64,000 bases of DNA, from NCBI RefSeq assembly GCF_037152535.1, contig NZ_JBBCMA010000003.1, positions 248,001 to 312,000 of the forward strand, given 5' to 3'. The notes beneath the pieces were generated by a model, which was given only the letters and a program-made list of their open reading frames with translations, made no database searches and was not told where the DNA came from. Positions within the stretch are counted from its first letter, which is position 1; each line of letters opens with the position of its first letter. Shown here in pieces: positions 6,618 to 16,590 of this stretch. The stretch comes from Leclercia sp. AS011 (GTDB lineage Bacteria; Pseudomonadota; Gammaproteobacteria; Enterobacterales; Enterobacteriaceae). Made by a program: the position numbers and the translations under genes.

Positions 6618-8768
6618 ATGAAAAAAATCACCAGCGTCTGCCCGTACTGTGGTGCGGGCTGTAAATTAAAACTCGTCGTCGACAACAATAAAATCGTGCG
6701 TGCGGAAGGGGCTCAGGGCGTCACCAACCAGAATCAGCTGTGCCTGAAGGGCTACTACGGCTGGGATTTTCTCAACGATACCCGGCTGCTGACGCCGCGC
6801 CTGACCCAGCCGATGATCCGCTATCAGAAGGGCGGCAAGTTTGTGCCGGTCTCCTGGGAGGAGGCCATCCGCTACACCGCCCGCCGCCTGAGTGACATCA
6901 AGGCTAACTACGGGCCGCGCGCCATCATGACCACCGGTTCATCTCGTGGAACGGGGAATGAAACCAACTACGTAATGCAGAAGTTTGCCCGTGGGGTGCT
7001 CAACACCAACAACGTCGACTGCTGCGCCCGGGTCTGTCACGGGCCGAGCGTGGCCGGGCTACAGGAGACGCTGGGCAACGGGGCGATGAGCAACTCCATC
7101 AGCGATATCGAAAACTCAAAATGCCTGCTGATCTTCGGCTACAACTGCGCCGACTCGCACCCGATCGTCGCCCGCCGGGTGATCAAAGCCAAACAGAACG
7201 GCGCAAGGGTGATCGTCTGCGATCCGCGCAAAATTGAGACCGCACGCATTGCCGACCGGCATTTGCAGATCAACAACGGCTGCAACATGGCGCTGGTGAA
7301 CGCCTTTATTTACACCCTGCTGGACGAGAGCCTCTACAACGCCGACTACGTGGCCCGCTACACCGAAGGGCTGGACGCGCTGCGCGAAACGGTCAGCGGC
7401 TACGCCCCGGAAAACGTCGAGGGGATCACCGGGGTCAGCGCCCGACAGATCCGCGAGGCGATGCGCATCTACGCCGCCGCCCCGTCCGCCACCGTGATGT
7501 GGGGGATGGGCGTCACCCAGTTCGGCCAGGCGGTGGACGTGGTGAAAGGGCTCTCCACCCTGGCGCTGCTCACCGGCAACCTCGGGCGCGAACACTGCGG
7601 CGTCGGCCCGGTGCGCGGGCAGAACAACGTTCAGGGCGCGTGCGACATGGGGGTGATCCCCAACCAGTTCCCCGGCTATCAGGACGTGACCGATCCGCAG
7701 GTGCGCGAGAAGTTCGCCCGGGCGTGGGGCGTCGATCCTGCCCTGATGGATGACCAGGTCGGCGTGCGGATCACCGAAGTGCCGCACCTCGCGCTGGAGG
7801 GCAAGGTCAAAGCCTATTACATCATGGGGGAAGATCCGCTCCAGACTGAAGCCGATCTGGGCCTGGTGCGCAAAGGGTTTGAGGCCCTCGACTTCGTGGT
7901 GGTGCAGGACATCTTTATGACCAAAACCGCCGAGGCGGCGGACGTGCTGCTGCCCGCCACCTCCTGGGGCGAACACGGCGGGGTCTTTACCTGCGCCGAC
8001 CGGGGTTTCCAGCGCTTTGAAAAAGCCGTTGAGCCGAAGGGCAACGTCAAGCGCGACTGGGAGATCATCAGCCTGATCGCCACCGCCATGGGCTATCCGA
8101 TGGCCTACCGCGACAACCAGCAGATCTGGGACGAAATACGCGCGCTCTGTCCGCTGTTCTACGGTGTGACTTACGAAAAAATGGGCGAGATGGGGCATAT
8201 CCAGTGGCCGTGCCCGACTCTCGATCATCCGGGCACCCCGTGGCTGTACGAGGGCAACCGCTTCGACACCCCGAGCGGCAAAGGCCAGCTCTTTGCCGCC
8301 CCGTGGCGCAAACCGGCGGAGATGCCGGACGCCGATTATCCGCTGGTGCTCTGTACCGTGCGCGAGGTGGGGCACTACTCCTGCCGCTCGATGACCGGCA
8401 ACTGCGCGGCGCTGCAAACCCTGGCGGACGAGCCGGGCTTTGTACAGATCAACCCGCAGGATGCAGAGAAGCTCGGCATTCGCGACCGTCAACTGGTGTG
8501 GGTCAGCTCCCGCCGTGGGAAGGTGATCAGCCGCGCCGACGTGAACGACCGCATCAACCAGGGGGCGGTATACATGACCTATCAGTGGTGGATTGGAGCC
8601 TGCAACGAGCTGACCCAGGACAACCTCGACCCGGTCTCGAAAACACCGGAAACCAAATACTGCGCGGTGAAGATCGACACCATTGCCGATCAATCCTGGG
8701 CGGAAAATTATGCCCAGACCACCTACAGCGCGATGAAACAACGCCTGCGTGAGGCAGTAGAGAGTTAA
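6618..8768 (+). CDS. formate dehydrogenase H paralogue with cysteine at the selenocysteine position
   Basis: The 716-residue product is a full-length relative of FdhF (715 aa in E. coli). It has the N-terminal [4Fe-4S] cysteines C8, C11, C15 and C42, and the molybdopterin-binding domains typical of the DMSO-reductase superfamily. At residue 140 the codon is TGT (7035-7037), giving CARVCHGPS, where FdhF-H has selenocysteine followed by the catalytic histidine H141. No SECIS-like hairpin follows the codon. It should oxidise formate in the cytoplasm, probably with lower turnover than the selenoenzyme but without needing selenium. It sits between hydN and hypF in one transcription unit. It could be called a fdhF-Cys gene; K-12 has no counterpart. 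Confidence 0.93.
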   Translation: MKKITSVCPYCGAGCKLKLVVDNNKIVRAEGAQGVTNQNQLCLKGYYGWDFLNDTRLLTPRLTQPMIRYQKGGKFVPVSWEEAIRYTARRLSDIKANYGPRAIMTTGSSRGTGNETNYVMQKFARGVLNTNNVDCCARVCHGPSVAGLQETLGNGAMSNSISDIENSKCLLIFGYNCADSHPIVARRVIKAKQNGARVIVCDPRKIETARIADRHLQINNGCNMALVNAFIYTLLDESLYNADYVARYTEGLDALRETVSGYAPENVEGITGVSARQIREAMRIYAAAPSATVMWGMGVTQFGQAVDVVKGLSTLALLTGNLGREHCGVGPVRGQNNVQGACDMGVIPNQFPGYQDVTDPQVREKFARAWGVDPALMDDQVGVRITEVPHLALEGKVKAYYIMGEDPLQTEADLGLVRKGFEALDFVVVQDIFMTKTAEAADVLLPATSWGEHGGVFTCADRGFQRFEKAVEPKGNVKRDWEIISLIATAMGYPMAYRDNQQIWDEIRALCPLFYGVTYEKMGEMGHIQWPCPTLDHPGTPWLYEGNRFDTPSGKGQLFAAPWRKPAEMPDADYPLVLCTVREVGHYSCRSMTGNCAALQTLADEPGFVQINPQDAEKLGIRDRQLVWVSSRRGKVISRADVNDRINQGAVYMTYQWWIGACNELTQDNLDPVSKTPETKYCAVKIDTIADQSWAENYAQTTYSAMKQRLREAVES

Positions 8769-8771
8769 TTC

Positions 8772-11009
8772 ATGAGTACAAACGGCACGCTGCTGCGCAT
8801 CCGCGGCAAAGTCCAGGGGGTGGGGTTTCGCCCCTGGGTCTGGCAACTGGCCCGGCAGCTGGGGTTGAAGGGCGACGTCTGCAACGACGGGGCCGGGGTG
8901 GTGGTGCGCCTGGCCGGTGAGTCGCAGGCGTTCATTACCCGGCTGGCAGCCGGTGGCCCGCCGCTGGCGCACATTGACGACATCAGCGAGCAGCCGTGGC
9001 ACTGGGCACCGCTGCCGGTGGATTTCACCATTCTGCCAAGCCGGCAGGGGGGGATGACCACCCAGGTGGTGCCGGATGCCGCCACCTGCCCGGCGTGTCT
9101 GGCCGAAATGAACGATCCGCAGGAGCGTCGCTACCGCTATCCCTTTATCAACTGCACCCACTGCGGGCCGCGCTTCACCATTATCCGGGCGATGCCTTAC
9201 GACCGCCCGGCCACCACCATGGCGGAGTTTGCCCTGTGTCCGGCCTGCGAAGCGGAGTACCGCAACCCGGCCGACCGGCGCTTTCACGCCCAGCCGGTGG
9301 CCTGTCCGGAGTGCGGGCCGCAGCTGAGCTGGGTGTGCGGCGAAGCGCGCGCAGAGAAAGACCACGCCCTGCGGGCCGCGGAGGCGCTACTGAAGCAGGG
9401 CGGGATCGTGGCGATAAAGGGGCTCGGCGGCTTTCATCTGGCCTGCGATGCCGGTAATCAGCAGGCGGTTACCCGGCTGCGTGAGCGCAAGGGGCGTCCG
9501 GCGAAACCGCTGGCGGTGATGATCCCGTCACGATTAGCCGGGGCACTCCCCTTAGAGGCTCAGACGCTGCTGCGTTCCACGGCAGCGCCGATTGTGCTGG
9601 TGGATAAACGGTTGCTGACCTGCTGCGAAGCCATCGCCCCGGGGTTGAACGAGGTGGGAGTGATGCAGGCGGCGAACCCGCTCCAGCACCTGCTGATGCA
9701 GGATCTGGACTGCCCCCTGGTGATGACCTCCGGCAACCTGAACGGCTGCCCGCCTGCGCTGACCAACGACCAGGCTATGCGGGATCTGGACGGTATCGCC
9801 GACGGCTGGCTGCTGCATAACCGCGACATCGTCCAGCGTATGGACGACTCGGTGCTGCGCGCCAGCGGGGAGATGCTGCGCCGCTCCCGGGGCTATGTCC
9901 CGGATGCGCTGCCGCTGCCGCCCGGTTTTGACAACGTGCCTTCGCTGCTGTGTCTTGGCGCGGATCTGAAAAACACCTTCTGCCTGGTGCGCGGCGGGGA
10001 GGCGATCCTCAGTCAGCACCTGGGCGATCTCGGGGATGACGACGCGCTGGCCCAGTGGCAGCAGGCGCTCAATGCCCTTCAGGAACTCTGGCAGTTCAGC
10101 CCCGAGGGCGTGGTGACGGATGCCCATCCCGGCTATCAATCAACTCGCCTGGGGGAACAGATGCCCTGGCCGCACCATCGTGTTCTGCATCACCACGCCC
10201 ACGCCGCGGCCTGTCTGGCGGAACACGGCTGGCCACGGGACGGCGGAGATGTTATCGCCCTGGTACTTGACGGTATCGGTCAGGGGGAAAACGGCGCGCT
10301 GTGGGGCGGGGAGTGCCTGAGGGTCAACTACCGCAGCTGCGACCGGCTCGGCGGCCTGCCCGCGGTGGCGCTGCCCGGCGGTGACCTGGCGGCGCGTCAG
10401 CCGTGGCGCAACCTGCTGGCCCAGTTCCAGGCCTTTGTGCCTGAGTGGCAGACCTTGCCTGAGGCCAGAGTACTGCTGGATCAACCCTGGCCGCCGCTGG
10501 CCCAGGCGATTGCCCGCGGGGTGAATTCTCCGCTGGCCTCGTCCGCCGGACGGCTGTTTGACGCGGTGGCCGCCGCAACCGGTTGTGCTCCGGCGCAGCT
10601 CAGTTATGAAGGGGAGGCCGCCTGTCGGCTGGAGGCTCTGGCGCTGCGCGGCGGGCCGGTCAGCCATCCGGTCACCGTGCAGGTCATCAACGGCGAGCTG
10701 GATATGGCCACCTTCTGGCAACAGTGGCTGGGCTGGCAGGCCTCTGCTGAGGCACGCGCCTGGGCGTTCCACGACGCGCTGGCCCAGGGTCTGGCGACGC
10801 TGGCGGCGCTGCACGCCAGGATGCGCAACCTCGACACCATCCTGTGCAGCGGCGGGGTGATGCATAACCGGCTCCTGCGGGAACGCCTGCAGTTCTGGCT
10901 GGGCGATTTTACCGTGCTGTTTCCCGGGCGACTGCCCGCCGGAGACGGCGCGATTGCATTTGGACAGGCAGTGATTGCTGCCGCGTCTCTTTCTTCAATC
11001 GGGATATAA
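8772..11009 (+). CDS. hypF: carbamoyltransferase HypF, [NiFe]-hydrogenase maturation
   Basis: HypF makes the carbamoyl group that becomes the cyanide ligands of the nickel-iron site, transferring it from carbamoyl phosphate through a carbamoyl-adenylate to HypE. The 745 residues show the usual domains. First is an acylphosphatase-like segment ([16 protein letters not shown], about 11-26). Next come two zinc fingers of CPxC-x18-CxxC type (about residues 109-186), then a YrdC-like domain ([11 protein letters not shown] and KRGR-like [10 protein letters not shown]). Last is a Kae1-like carbamoyltransferase domain with HHHAHAAA. E. coli HypF is 750 aa. The start lies 3 bases after the upstream stop, and the nickel permease gene follows after 2 bases, so these genes form one operon. 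Confidence 0.96.
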   Translation: MSTNGTLLRIRGKVQGVGFRPWVWQLARQLGLKGDVCNDGAGVVVRLAGESQAFITRLAAGGPPLAHIDDISEQPWHWAPLPVDFTILPSRQGGMTTQVVPDAATCPACLAEMNDPQERRYRYPFINCTHCGPRFTIIRAMPYDRPATTMAEFALCPACEAEYRNPADRRFHAQPVACPECGPQLSWVCGEARAEKDHALRAAEALLKQGGIVAIKGLGGFHLACDAGNQQAVTRLRERKGRPAKPLAVMIPSRLAGALPLEAQTLLRSTAAPIVLVDKRLLTCCEAIAPGLNEVGVMQAANPLQHLLMQDLDCPLVMTSGNLNGCPPALTNDQAMRDLDGIADGWLLHNRDIVQRMDDSVLRASGEMLRRSRGYVPDALPLPPGFDNVPSLLCLGADLKNTFCLVRGGEAILSQHLGDLGDDDALAQWQQALNALQELWQFSPEGVVTDAHPGYQSTRLGEQMPWPHHRVLHHHAHAAACLAEHGWPRDGGDVIALVLDGIGQGENGALWGGECLRVNYRSCDRLGGLPAVALPGGDLAARQPWRNLLAQFQAFVPEWQTLPEARVLLDQPWPPLAQAIARGVNSPLASSAGRLFDAVAAATGCAPAQLSYEGEAACRLEALALRGGPVSHPVTVQVINGELDMATFWQQWLGWQASAEARAWAFHDALAQGLATLAALHARMRNLDTILCSGGVMHNRLLRERLQFWLGDFTVLFPGRLPAGDGAIAFGQAVIAAASLSSIGI

Positions 11010-11011
11010 CG

Positions 11012-12031
11012 ATGTTTATCAAATACTTCAACAACCACCCCAAAGCCATGGCGCTGATGCTGGCCCTGATCGCCACCAATATTCTTGCCTGGGGCACCGC
11101 GTTTTACCTCTTTCACAACACCCCGTCGCTGATGGCGGCCAGCCTGCTGGCCTGGTGCTACGGCCTGCGCCACGCGGTGGATGCCGACCACATCGCCGCC
11201 ATTGATAACGTCACCCGCAAGATGATGCAGCAGGGCAAACGCCCGTGCGGGGTGGGGGCCTGGTTCTCGCTGGGCCACTCCTCCATTGTAGTGCTGGCCT
11301 CGATTGCCATCGCCGCCACCGCCACCGCGTTCAGCCGCAACATGGAGTGGTTCCACGAGACCGGCGGCACCATCGGCACGGCAGTGTCGGCCTTTTTCCT
11401 GCTGGCGATGGCGCTGGTCAACCTGGCGATCCTGCGCGACGTCTGGGGCAGCTTTAACAAAATGAAGCGCGGCGAGAAGGTGCCGGAAGAGGTCTCCTTT
11501 GCCCGCGGCGGGGTGATGAACTGGCTGTTCCGCTCGGCGTTCCGCCTGGTAACCCGCAGCTGGCATATGTATCTGGTGGGCTTCCTGTTTGGCCTCGGCT
11601 TTGATACCGCCACCGAGATCGGGGTGCTGGGGATCTCCGCGGCCGGGGCTTCCAGCGGCATGTCGGTATGGGCGATCATGGTCTTCCCGCTGCTGTTCAC
11701 CAGCGGCATGGCGCTGATCGACACCCTCGACAACCTGATTATGGTGGGTGCCTACGGCTGGGCCTTCAACAAGCCGCAGCGCAAGCTCTACTACAACATG
11801 ACCATCACCGGCACCTCGGTGGTGGTGGCGCTGTTTATCGGCGGGCTGGAAGCGCTGGGCCTGCTGGCGAATAAATTTAATCTGACCGGCGGGTTGTGGA
11901 ACGGCGTGGCGGCCCTGAATGACAACCTCGGCAACGCCGGGTTTATCGTGGTCGGGCTGTTTATCCTCTGCTGGATCGCCTCCCTGATTAACTACCGCTT
12001 TAAAGGCTACGACGCGCTGGTGGTGCGCTAG
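11012..12031 (+). CDS. NiCoT (HoxN/HupN/NixA) family nickel/cobalt transporter
   Basis: The 339-residue membrane protein carries the family signature in its second helix (RHAVDADHIAAIDN), where the HX4DH residues bind Ni(II) or Co(II). Other conserved NiCoT segments are visible, such as LGFDTATEIGVLG and DTLDNLIMVGAYGW. About eight membrane segments are expected. Its location two bases after hypF in the hydN operon points to nickel as the substrate, supplying the hydrogenase 3 active site under formate-fermenting conditions. K-12 uses the NikABCDE system and lacks this family here. Cobalt transport cannot be excluded from sequence. Confidence 0.93.
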   Translation: MFIKYFNNHPKAMALMLALIATNILAWGTAFYLFHNTPSLMAASLLAWCYGLRHAVDADHIAAIDNVTRKMMQQGKRPCGVGAWFSLGHSSIVVLASIAIAATATAFSRNMEWFHETGGTIGTAVSAFFLLAMALVNLAILRDVWGSFNKMKRGEKVPEEVSFARGGVMNWLFRSAFRLVTRSWHMYLVGFLFGLGFDTATEIGVLGISAAGASSGMSVWAIMVFPLLFTSGMALIDTLDNLIMVGAYGWAFNKPQRKLYYNMTITGTSVVVALFIGGLEALGLLANKFNLTGGLWNGVAALNDNLGNAGFIVVGLFILCWIASLINYRFKGYDALVVR

Positions 12032-12043
12032 CGTCATCCCTGT

Positions 12044-12072
12044 CCGTTCGTCATGACATTTATGACGAACGG
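12044..12072. promoter_or_regulatory. FhlA-type upstream activating palindrome for the second fdhF
   Basis: An 11-base perfect inverted repeat (CCGTTCGTCAT / ATGACGAACGG, 7-base spacer) lies about 69 bases upstream of the sigma-54 promoter. It shares CGTCA and TTTATGACGA with the palindrome before hydN. This agrees with FhlA control of fdhF as known in E. coli. The palindrome begins only 13 bases after the permease stop codon. Confidence 0.7.
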
Positions 12073-12139
12073 CGGCCTCCCCGCAAAATCCCTCCCATAT
12101 TTTCCCAGTAATTCAGATACTTAATTTCTGACTTCATGC

Positions 12140-12154
12140 TGGCACACTTAATGC
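12140..12154 (+). promoter_or_regulatory. sigma-54 promoter of fdhF
   Basis: TGGCACACTTAATGC is very close to the sigma-54 consensus (TGGCAC-N5-TTGC). It has GG at 12141-12142 and GC at 12153-12154, 10 bases apart. The fdhF ATG is 39 bases downstream, preceded by ACGGAG (12178-12183). Confidence 0.88.
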
Positions 12155-12192
12155 ATACCGCTGAGGACATATTACTAACGGAGTAACTACCG

Positions 12193-14340
12193 ATGAAGAA
12201 AGTCGTCACGGTTTGCCCCTATTGCGCATCGGGTTGCAAAATCAACCTGGTGGTCGATAACGGCAAAGTCGTCAAGGCTGAAGCGGCACAGGGTAAGACC
12301 AATCAGGGCGATCTCTGCCTGAAAGGCTACTACGGCTGGGATTTTATCAATGACACGCAGATCCTGACCCCGCGCCTGAAATCCCCGATGATCCGTCGCG
12401 AGCGCGGCGGCAAGCTGGAGGCCGTCTCCTGGGACGAAGCGCTGGATTACGTTGCCACTAAACTCAACGCCATCAAAGCCGCTCACGGGCCGGATGCGAT
12501 CATGACCACCGGGTCATCGCGCGGCACCGGGAATGAAACTAACTATGTGATGCAAAAATTTGCCCGCGCGGCAGTCGGTACCAACAATATCGACTGCTGC
12601 GCGCGCGTCTGACACGGCCCATCGGTTGCAGGTCTGCACCAGTCGGTCGGTAACGGCGCAATGAGTAACTCCATTGTTGGCATCGAGAATGCCGATATGG
12701 TGTTTATTTTCGGCTACAACCCGGCGGATTCGCACCCTATCGTGGCGAATCGCGTCATCAAAGCAAAACGCAATGGGGCGAAGATTATCGTCTGCGATCC
12801 GCGCAAAATCGAAACCGCGCGCATTGCCGATATGCACATCGCCCTGAAAAACGGCTCCAACATCGCGCTGCTGAATGCGATGGGGCACGTGATTATCGAA
12901 GAGCAGCTGTACGACCGCGCCTTTGTGGCGGCACGTACCGAGGGCTTCGAAGAGTATCGCAAAATTGTCGAAGGCTACACGCCGGAATCCGTTGAAGAGA
13001 TCACCGGGGTGAGCGCCCAGGAGATCCGTCAGGCGGCAAGGATGTACGCCGCAGCGGAAAATGCGGCCATTCTCTGGGGCATGGGCGTGACCCAGTTCTA
13101 CCAGGGGGTGGAAACCGTACGTTCCCTGACCAGCCTGGCGCTGCTGACCGGCAACCTCGGCAAACCGTACGCGGGGGTTAACCCGGTGCGCGGTCAGAAC
13201 AACGTGCAGGGCGCGTGCGACATGGGTGCGCTGCCGGATACCTATCCGGGTTATCAGTACATCAACAACCCGGACAACCGGGCCAAGTTCGCCAAAGCCT
13301 GGGGCGTGGAATCTCTGCCTGCCCATACCGGCTACCGCATCAGCGAGCTGCCTCACCGGGCGGCCCACGGCGAAGTGCGTGCTGCGTATATCATGGGGGA
13401 AGATCCCCTCCAGACCGACGCCGAGCTGTCTGCGGTGCGTAAGGCCTTTGAGGAGCTGGAGCTGGTCATTGTGCAGGATATCTTTATGACCAAAACCGCG
13501 GCCGCCGCCGATGTGATCCTGCCGTCCACCTCCTGGGGTGAGCACGAAGGGGTCTACACCGCTGCCGACCGCGGATTCCAGCGCTTCTTTAAAGCCGTTG
13601 AGCCGAAGTGGGACCTGAAAACGGACTGGCAGATCATCAGTGAAATCGCCACCCGGATGGGCTATCCGATGCACTATGACAACACCCAGCAGATCTGGGA
13701 TGAACTGCGTCATCTGTGCCCGGATTTCTACGGTGCCACCTACGAGAAGATGGGCGAGCTGGGCTATATCCAGTGGCCGTGCCGCGACGAGTCAGAGGCC
13801 GATCAGGGGATGGATTACCTGTTCGAGAAAGAGTTCTCCACCCCGAACGGGCTGGGGCAGCTCTATACCTGCGACTGGGTTGCGCCAATCGACAAGCTCA
13901 CCGAAGAGTACCCGCTGGTGCTGTCGACGGTGCGTGAAGTCGGCCACTACTCGTGCCGCTCGATGACCGGTAACTGTGCGGCGCTGGCCGCGCTGGCGGA
14001 TGAACCGGGCTATGCCCAGATCAACACCGCCGACGCGAAGCGTCTCGGTATCGAGGACGAAGCCCTGATCTGGGTTACCTCGCGCAAAGGCAAAGTCATT
14101 ACCCGTGCGCAGGTCAGCGATCGCCCGAATATCGGTGCGGTGTACATGACCTACCAGTGGTGGATTGGGGCCTGTAACGAGCTGGTGACGGAGAACCTGA
14201 GCCCGATTACCAAAACGCCGGAGTATAAGTATTGCGCCGTGCGCGTGGAGCCGATTGTCGACCAACAGAGGGCGGAACAGTATGTGATTGATGAGTATCA
14301 CAAGCTGAAAAAGCACCTGAAGGAGATGGCAAAAGGGTAA
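12193..14340 (+). CDS. fdhF: formate dehydrogenase H, selenoprotein
   Basis: This is one gene read through an in-frame TGA at 12610-12612, codon 140, which encodes selenocysteine (CARV-Sec-HGPSV). The full product is 715 residues, the same as E. coli FdhF. Cluster cysteines C8, C11, C15 and C42 and the catalytic His141 are in place. The enzyme is the molybdopterin-dependent cytoplasmic formate oxidiser of formate hydrogenlyase. It has its own sigma-54 promoter, separate from the hydN operon, and a terminator follows at 14410. Simple ORF calling would split it at the TGA into 139- and 559-residue pieces; both halves align to one family in the same frame, so it is not a pseudogene. Confidence 0.97.
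12610..12650 (+). promoter_or_regulatory. SECIS element directing selenocysteine at the fdhF TGA
   Basis: The bases directly after the TGA form the bacterial SECIS hairpin bound by SelB. The upper stem-loop is at 12624-12640 (GGTTGCAGGTCTGCACC), with GGTCT in the loop, as in E. coli fdhF. The corresponding region of the cysteine paralogue (7035-7075) has lost this sequence. Confidence 0.88.
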
Positions 14341-14365
14341 CACCAGCCAGGCGTTTTGTAGTTTT

Positions 14366-14397
14366 GTAGGCCGGATAAGCGCAGCGCCACCCGGCAT
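14366..14397. repeat. REP element after fdhF
   Basis: GTAGGCCGGATAAGCGCAGC followed by GCCACCCGGCAT is a canonical enterobacterial REP sequence. It lies 26 bases beyond the fdhF stop and just before the terminator hairpin. Confidence 0.85.
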
Positions 14398-14409
14398 AAA
14401 AACGAGCAC

Positions 14410-14437
14410 AGCAGCCCCCCTGGGGCTGCTTTTTTTT
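14410..14437 (+). terminator. Rho-independent terminator of fdhF
   Basis: A perfect 9-base stem (AGCAGCCCC / GGGGCTGCT) with a 3-base loop is followed directly by eight T residues. Orientation suits the rightward fdhF transcript. Confidence 0.93.
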
Positions 14438-14622
14438 GTAGCACATTAAATTAAAAACCAGAGCCATCTTATTCTTTAATCGGGAATATATTCCCTCGTT
14501 CCGTAAAGCTGAAATATAAAGGGCAGAAGACCTGTCAGCCATTCAGCCATCCGGGTGTTTAAACGGGTAAAATAAATAATATAAACATTGCGCCGCTAAT
14601 TTTTCTATGTCTTAATAGCGCC

Positions 14623-14795
14623 ATCGGTTTGGAAAACAGACCTTACGAAAGCAGTTTTAGTAAAGCAGTCCTCAGTTCAAGTGTTATCCAAAGATACCCT
14701 TCTTCATGAGTCTCCTCCTAAGTGCCAGGTAAGTAACTCTCGCAATACAGGCCATCATCGCCGCGGTTAAGTGGCTCATCATTAAGGAATTATCT
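14623..14795 (+). promoter_or_regulatory. cspA-type cold-shock 5' leader (RNA thermosensor)
   Basis: The long untranslated leader of the downstream cold-shock gene shares the landmark segments of the E. coli cspA leader in the same order. These are a cold-box-like CGGTTTGGAAAACAGACC (14625-14642), then AAAGCAGT, then GTTATCC..GATACCC, and a late GCCGCGG..AAGTGGC segment. The ribosome-binding sequence AAGGA lies at 14784-14788. In cspA this RNA refolds at low temperature to expose the start site. I infer the same here; the transcription start is estimated from the cold box. Confidence 0.75.
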
Positions 14796-15008
14796 ATGTC
14801 TAATAAAATGACTGGTTTAGTAAAATGGTTTAACGCAGATAAAGGTTTCGGCTTTATCACCCCTGATGACGGCAGCAAAGATGTCTTCGTACATTTCTCT
14901 GCTATCCAGAGCGACAGCTTTAAAACGCTGGAAGAAGGCCAGAAGGTCTCCTTCACCATTGAAAATGGCGCTAAAGGTCCTGCTGCCGGAAACGTCACCG
15001 TTCTGTAA
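14796..15008 (+). CDS. CspA-family cold shock protein
   Basis: The 70-residue OB-fold protein has both nucleic-acid-binding motifs, KGFGFI (RNP1) and VFVHF (RNP2). It begins [20 protein letters not shown], the N-terminus shared by CspB and CspG, while its C-terminal half is closest to CspA ([18 protein letters not shown]). It should act as an RNA chaperone during cold shock. The conserved long leader argues for the cold-inducible CspA/B/G subgroup rather than constitutive CspC/E. A terminator follows at 15089. Which of the K-12 paralogues is the orthologue cannot be decided here. Confidence 0.94.
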   Translation: MSNKMTGLVKWFNADKGFGFITPDDGSKDVFVHFSAIQSDSFKTLEEGQKVSFTIENGAKGPAAGNVTVL

Positions 15009-15088
15009 TCTGCGTTAATTATCAGTAGTTATTACGATAGCGATGAAGGTAATAGCCTGAGCAGTTAATCTCTGCTGATAATAAAATA

Positions 15089-15114
15089 AACCCGCCTTGA
15101 GCGGGTTTTTTATT
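15089..15114 (+). terminator. Rho-independent terminator of the cold-shock gene
   Basis: AACCCGC and GCGGGTT form a 7-base stem around the loop CTTGA, followed by TTTTATTTT. It lies between the cold-shock gene and the convergent diguanylate cyclase gene, so it may serve both directions (an A-rich run precedes the stem). Confidence 0.85.
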
Positions 15115-15117
15115 TTC

Positions 15118-16584
15118 TTATTTCGCGGGCGACGGTGCCTGCTGTTTTTTCATTTTGTACATCTCCTTATCGGCCAGCAGAATGCTGGTTTTGAGGTCCC
15201 GGCTAAACTTGCTGATCCCATAAGAAATAGTACTGGTTATCGCTTCGCCATTCACCCCGATTGGCCGTCGGGCAATCTCTTCAGCAATCCTTTGCATTAC
15301 ACGCTGCGCAACGCTTTTGTGTTCAGTTTTGAGAATGATCAGAAACTCGTCACCGCCGTAACGAATAGCGATATCTTCTCTGCGGATCGTATGTTTAATC
15401 ACGTCAGCGACCCTCTGGAGCACCTTGTCGCCCACCGCATGACCATACCTGTCGTTAACGATCTTAAATTTATTACAATCCACCAGGGCAAAAAAACTGC
15501 TTTCAAGCGTGGCGTGCTTGAGTTCAGATTCGATTTTTCGGCTGTACAGGCCCGTTAAGTGGTCAATTAACGTGTGCCGTGCAACACGCGTCAGATAGCG
15601 TGATGTCAGTTTCACGACCAGCACAAACAGCAGCAACGTGAAGGGCAGCAGCAGTTTGAACATCATGCTGTGATAAATACATTCGATAATGTTGATATGG
15701 GTTATCACTTTAAACTGCGATGACAGCGGGGATTCAACGTTGGTCTGGAAGTGGTCGTTGATATCGCAGCCATAAATGCACAGTTTGTTCGGGCTGTCCG
15801 TCTCATGCAGGGTTATCTTCACCCATTTATTATGGCGGGCTAAGGTATTCGCCAGGCCATGCAGCTCTTCAAGATTGTGATCGTAGAGCAGGTAAGCGAC
15901 CGGCACATTGCTGCTGTTCAGGTCATAAATAAAGCTCACCACGCTGTAGGCGCTGTTTCGGGTGATCAAATCATGATAGATGGGTGTGGCGACTGTCCCT
16001 TTTTGCGTCAGTTTGTGGGTCAGTTTGCGCTTGTAGTAATCCGGCATGCTCGGAATATAAAATTGCAGATTATTGAACATCGTCGAATCTTCAATTGCAA
16101 AGCTGTCGGAATGGATGCTGCTGAAAAAGTAGAACATTTTCTGCCGCATGGAGATGATATAGCGAAAACCCTCTTTAGTGGAAAGATCGCTTTTCGCAAT
16201 GTAGTTCCGCACAAACATGGCCGACGAGAGCAGACATCGCTCATTCAAACCAGGCGGCGTGTTCAGAAACAGACTGCCGTAATCCCCGGCGGCGAGGGCC
16301 GATTTCTGCCAGTGCCACTGACCATTATCATTTGCCAGCGCCGGGATTTCACACCCGCCGTTTTGCAGGGAGGTGGTATATTTGGTCGTAATGGCATCGG
16401 CTATATTTTCATTCTCATCAAAAATAGTCAGCAGCTTAGCCCGCACCTCATTTGTCAGCCTGATGGCTTCATTTTTCTGATGCAGGAAAATAAATGCCAT
16501 CATGATGGTCAGAAACAGTGCGCAGACGGCGGCGGAGATCGCATAAACTTTGCTGGCGATTTTCTTTCTGGAAAAGAGATACAT
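15118..16584 (-). CDS. membrane diguanylate cyclase (GGDEF domain)
   Basis: The 488-residue product has an N-terminal membrane helix (about 13-34), a periplasmic sensor region of roughly 270 residues, a second helix (about 308-328), and a cytoplasmic GGDEF domain. The catalytic signature RYGGDEF is intact. An inhibitory I-site (RRED) lies five residues before it, so the enzyme should make c-di-GMP and be feedback-inhibited. The layout resembles DgcJ-type cyclases but I cannot name an orthologue. It starts 6 bases after the stop of the upstream phosphodiesterase gene, so the two opposing activities are probably made from one transcript. Confidence 0.9.
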   Translation of the reverse strand: MYLFSRKKIASKVYAISAAVCALFLTIMMAFIFLHQKNEAIRLTNEVRAKLLTIFDENENIADAITTKYTTSLQNGGCEIPALANDNGQWHWQKSALAAGDYGSLFLNTPPGLNERCLLSSAMFVRNYIAKSDLSTKEGFRYIISMRQKMFYFFSSIHSDSFAIEDSTMFNNLQFYIPSMPDYYKRKLTHKLTQKGTVATPIYHDLITRNSAYSVVSFIYDLNSSNVPVAYLLYDHNLEELHGLANTLARHNKWVKITLHETDSPNKLCIYGCDINDHFQTNVESPLSSQFKVITHINIIECIYHSMMFKLLLPFTLLLFVLVVKLTSRYLTRVARHTLIDHLTGLYSRKIESELKHATLESSFFALVDCNKFKIVNDRYGHAVGDKVLQRVADVIKHTIRREDIAIRYGGDEFLIILKTEHKSVAQRVMQRIAEEIARRPIGVNGEAITSTISYGISKFSRDLKTSILLADKEMYKMKKQQAPSPAK

Positions 16585-16590
16585 AACGTT

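Noticed and set aside
12193..12612. Apparent premature stop splitting fdhF into two genes
   Set aside because: The TGA is at codon 140, exactly the selenocysteine position of FdhF, is followed by a matching SECIS hairpin, and the frame continues without a shift to a normal C-terminus.
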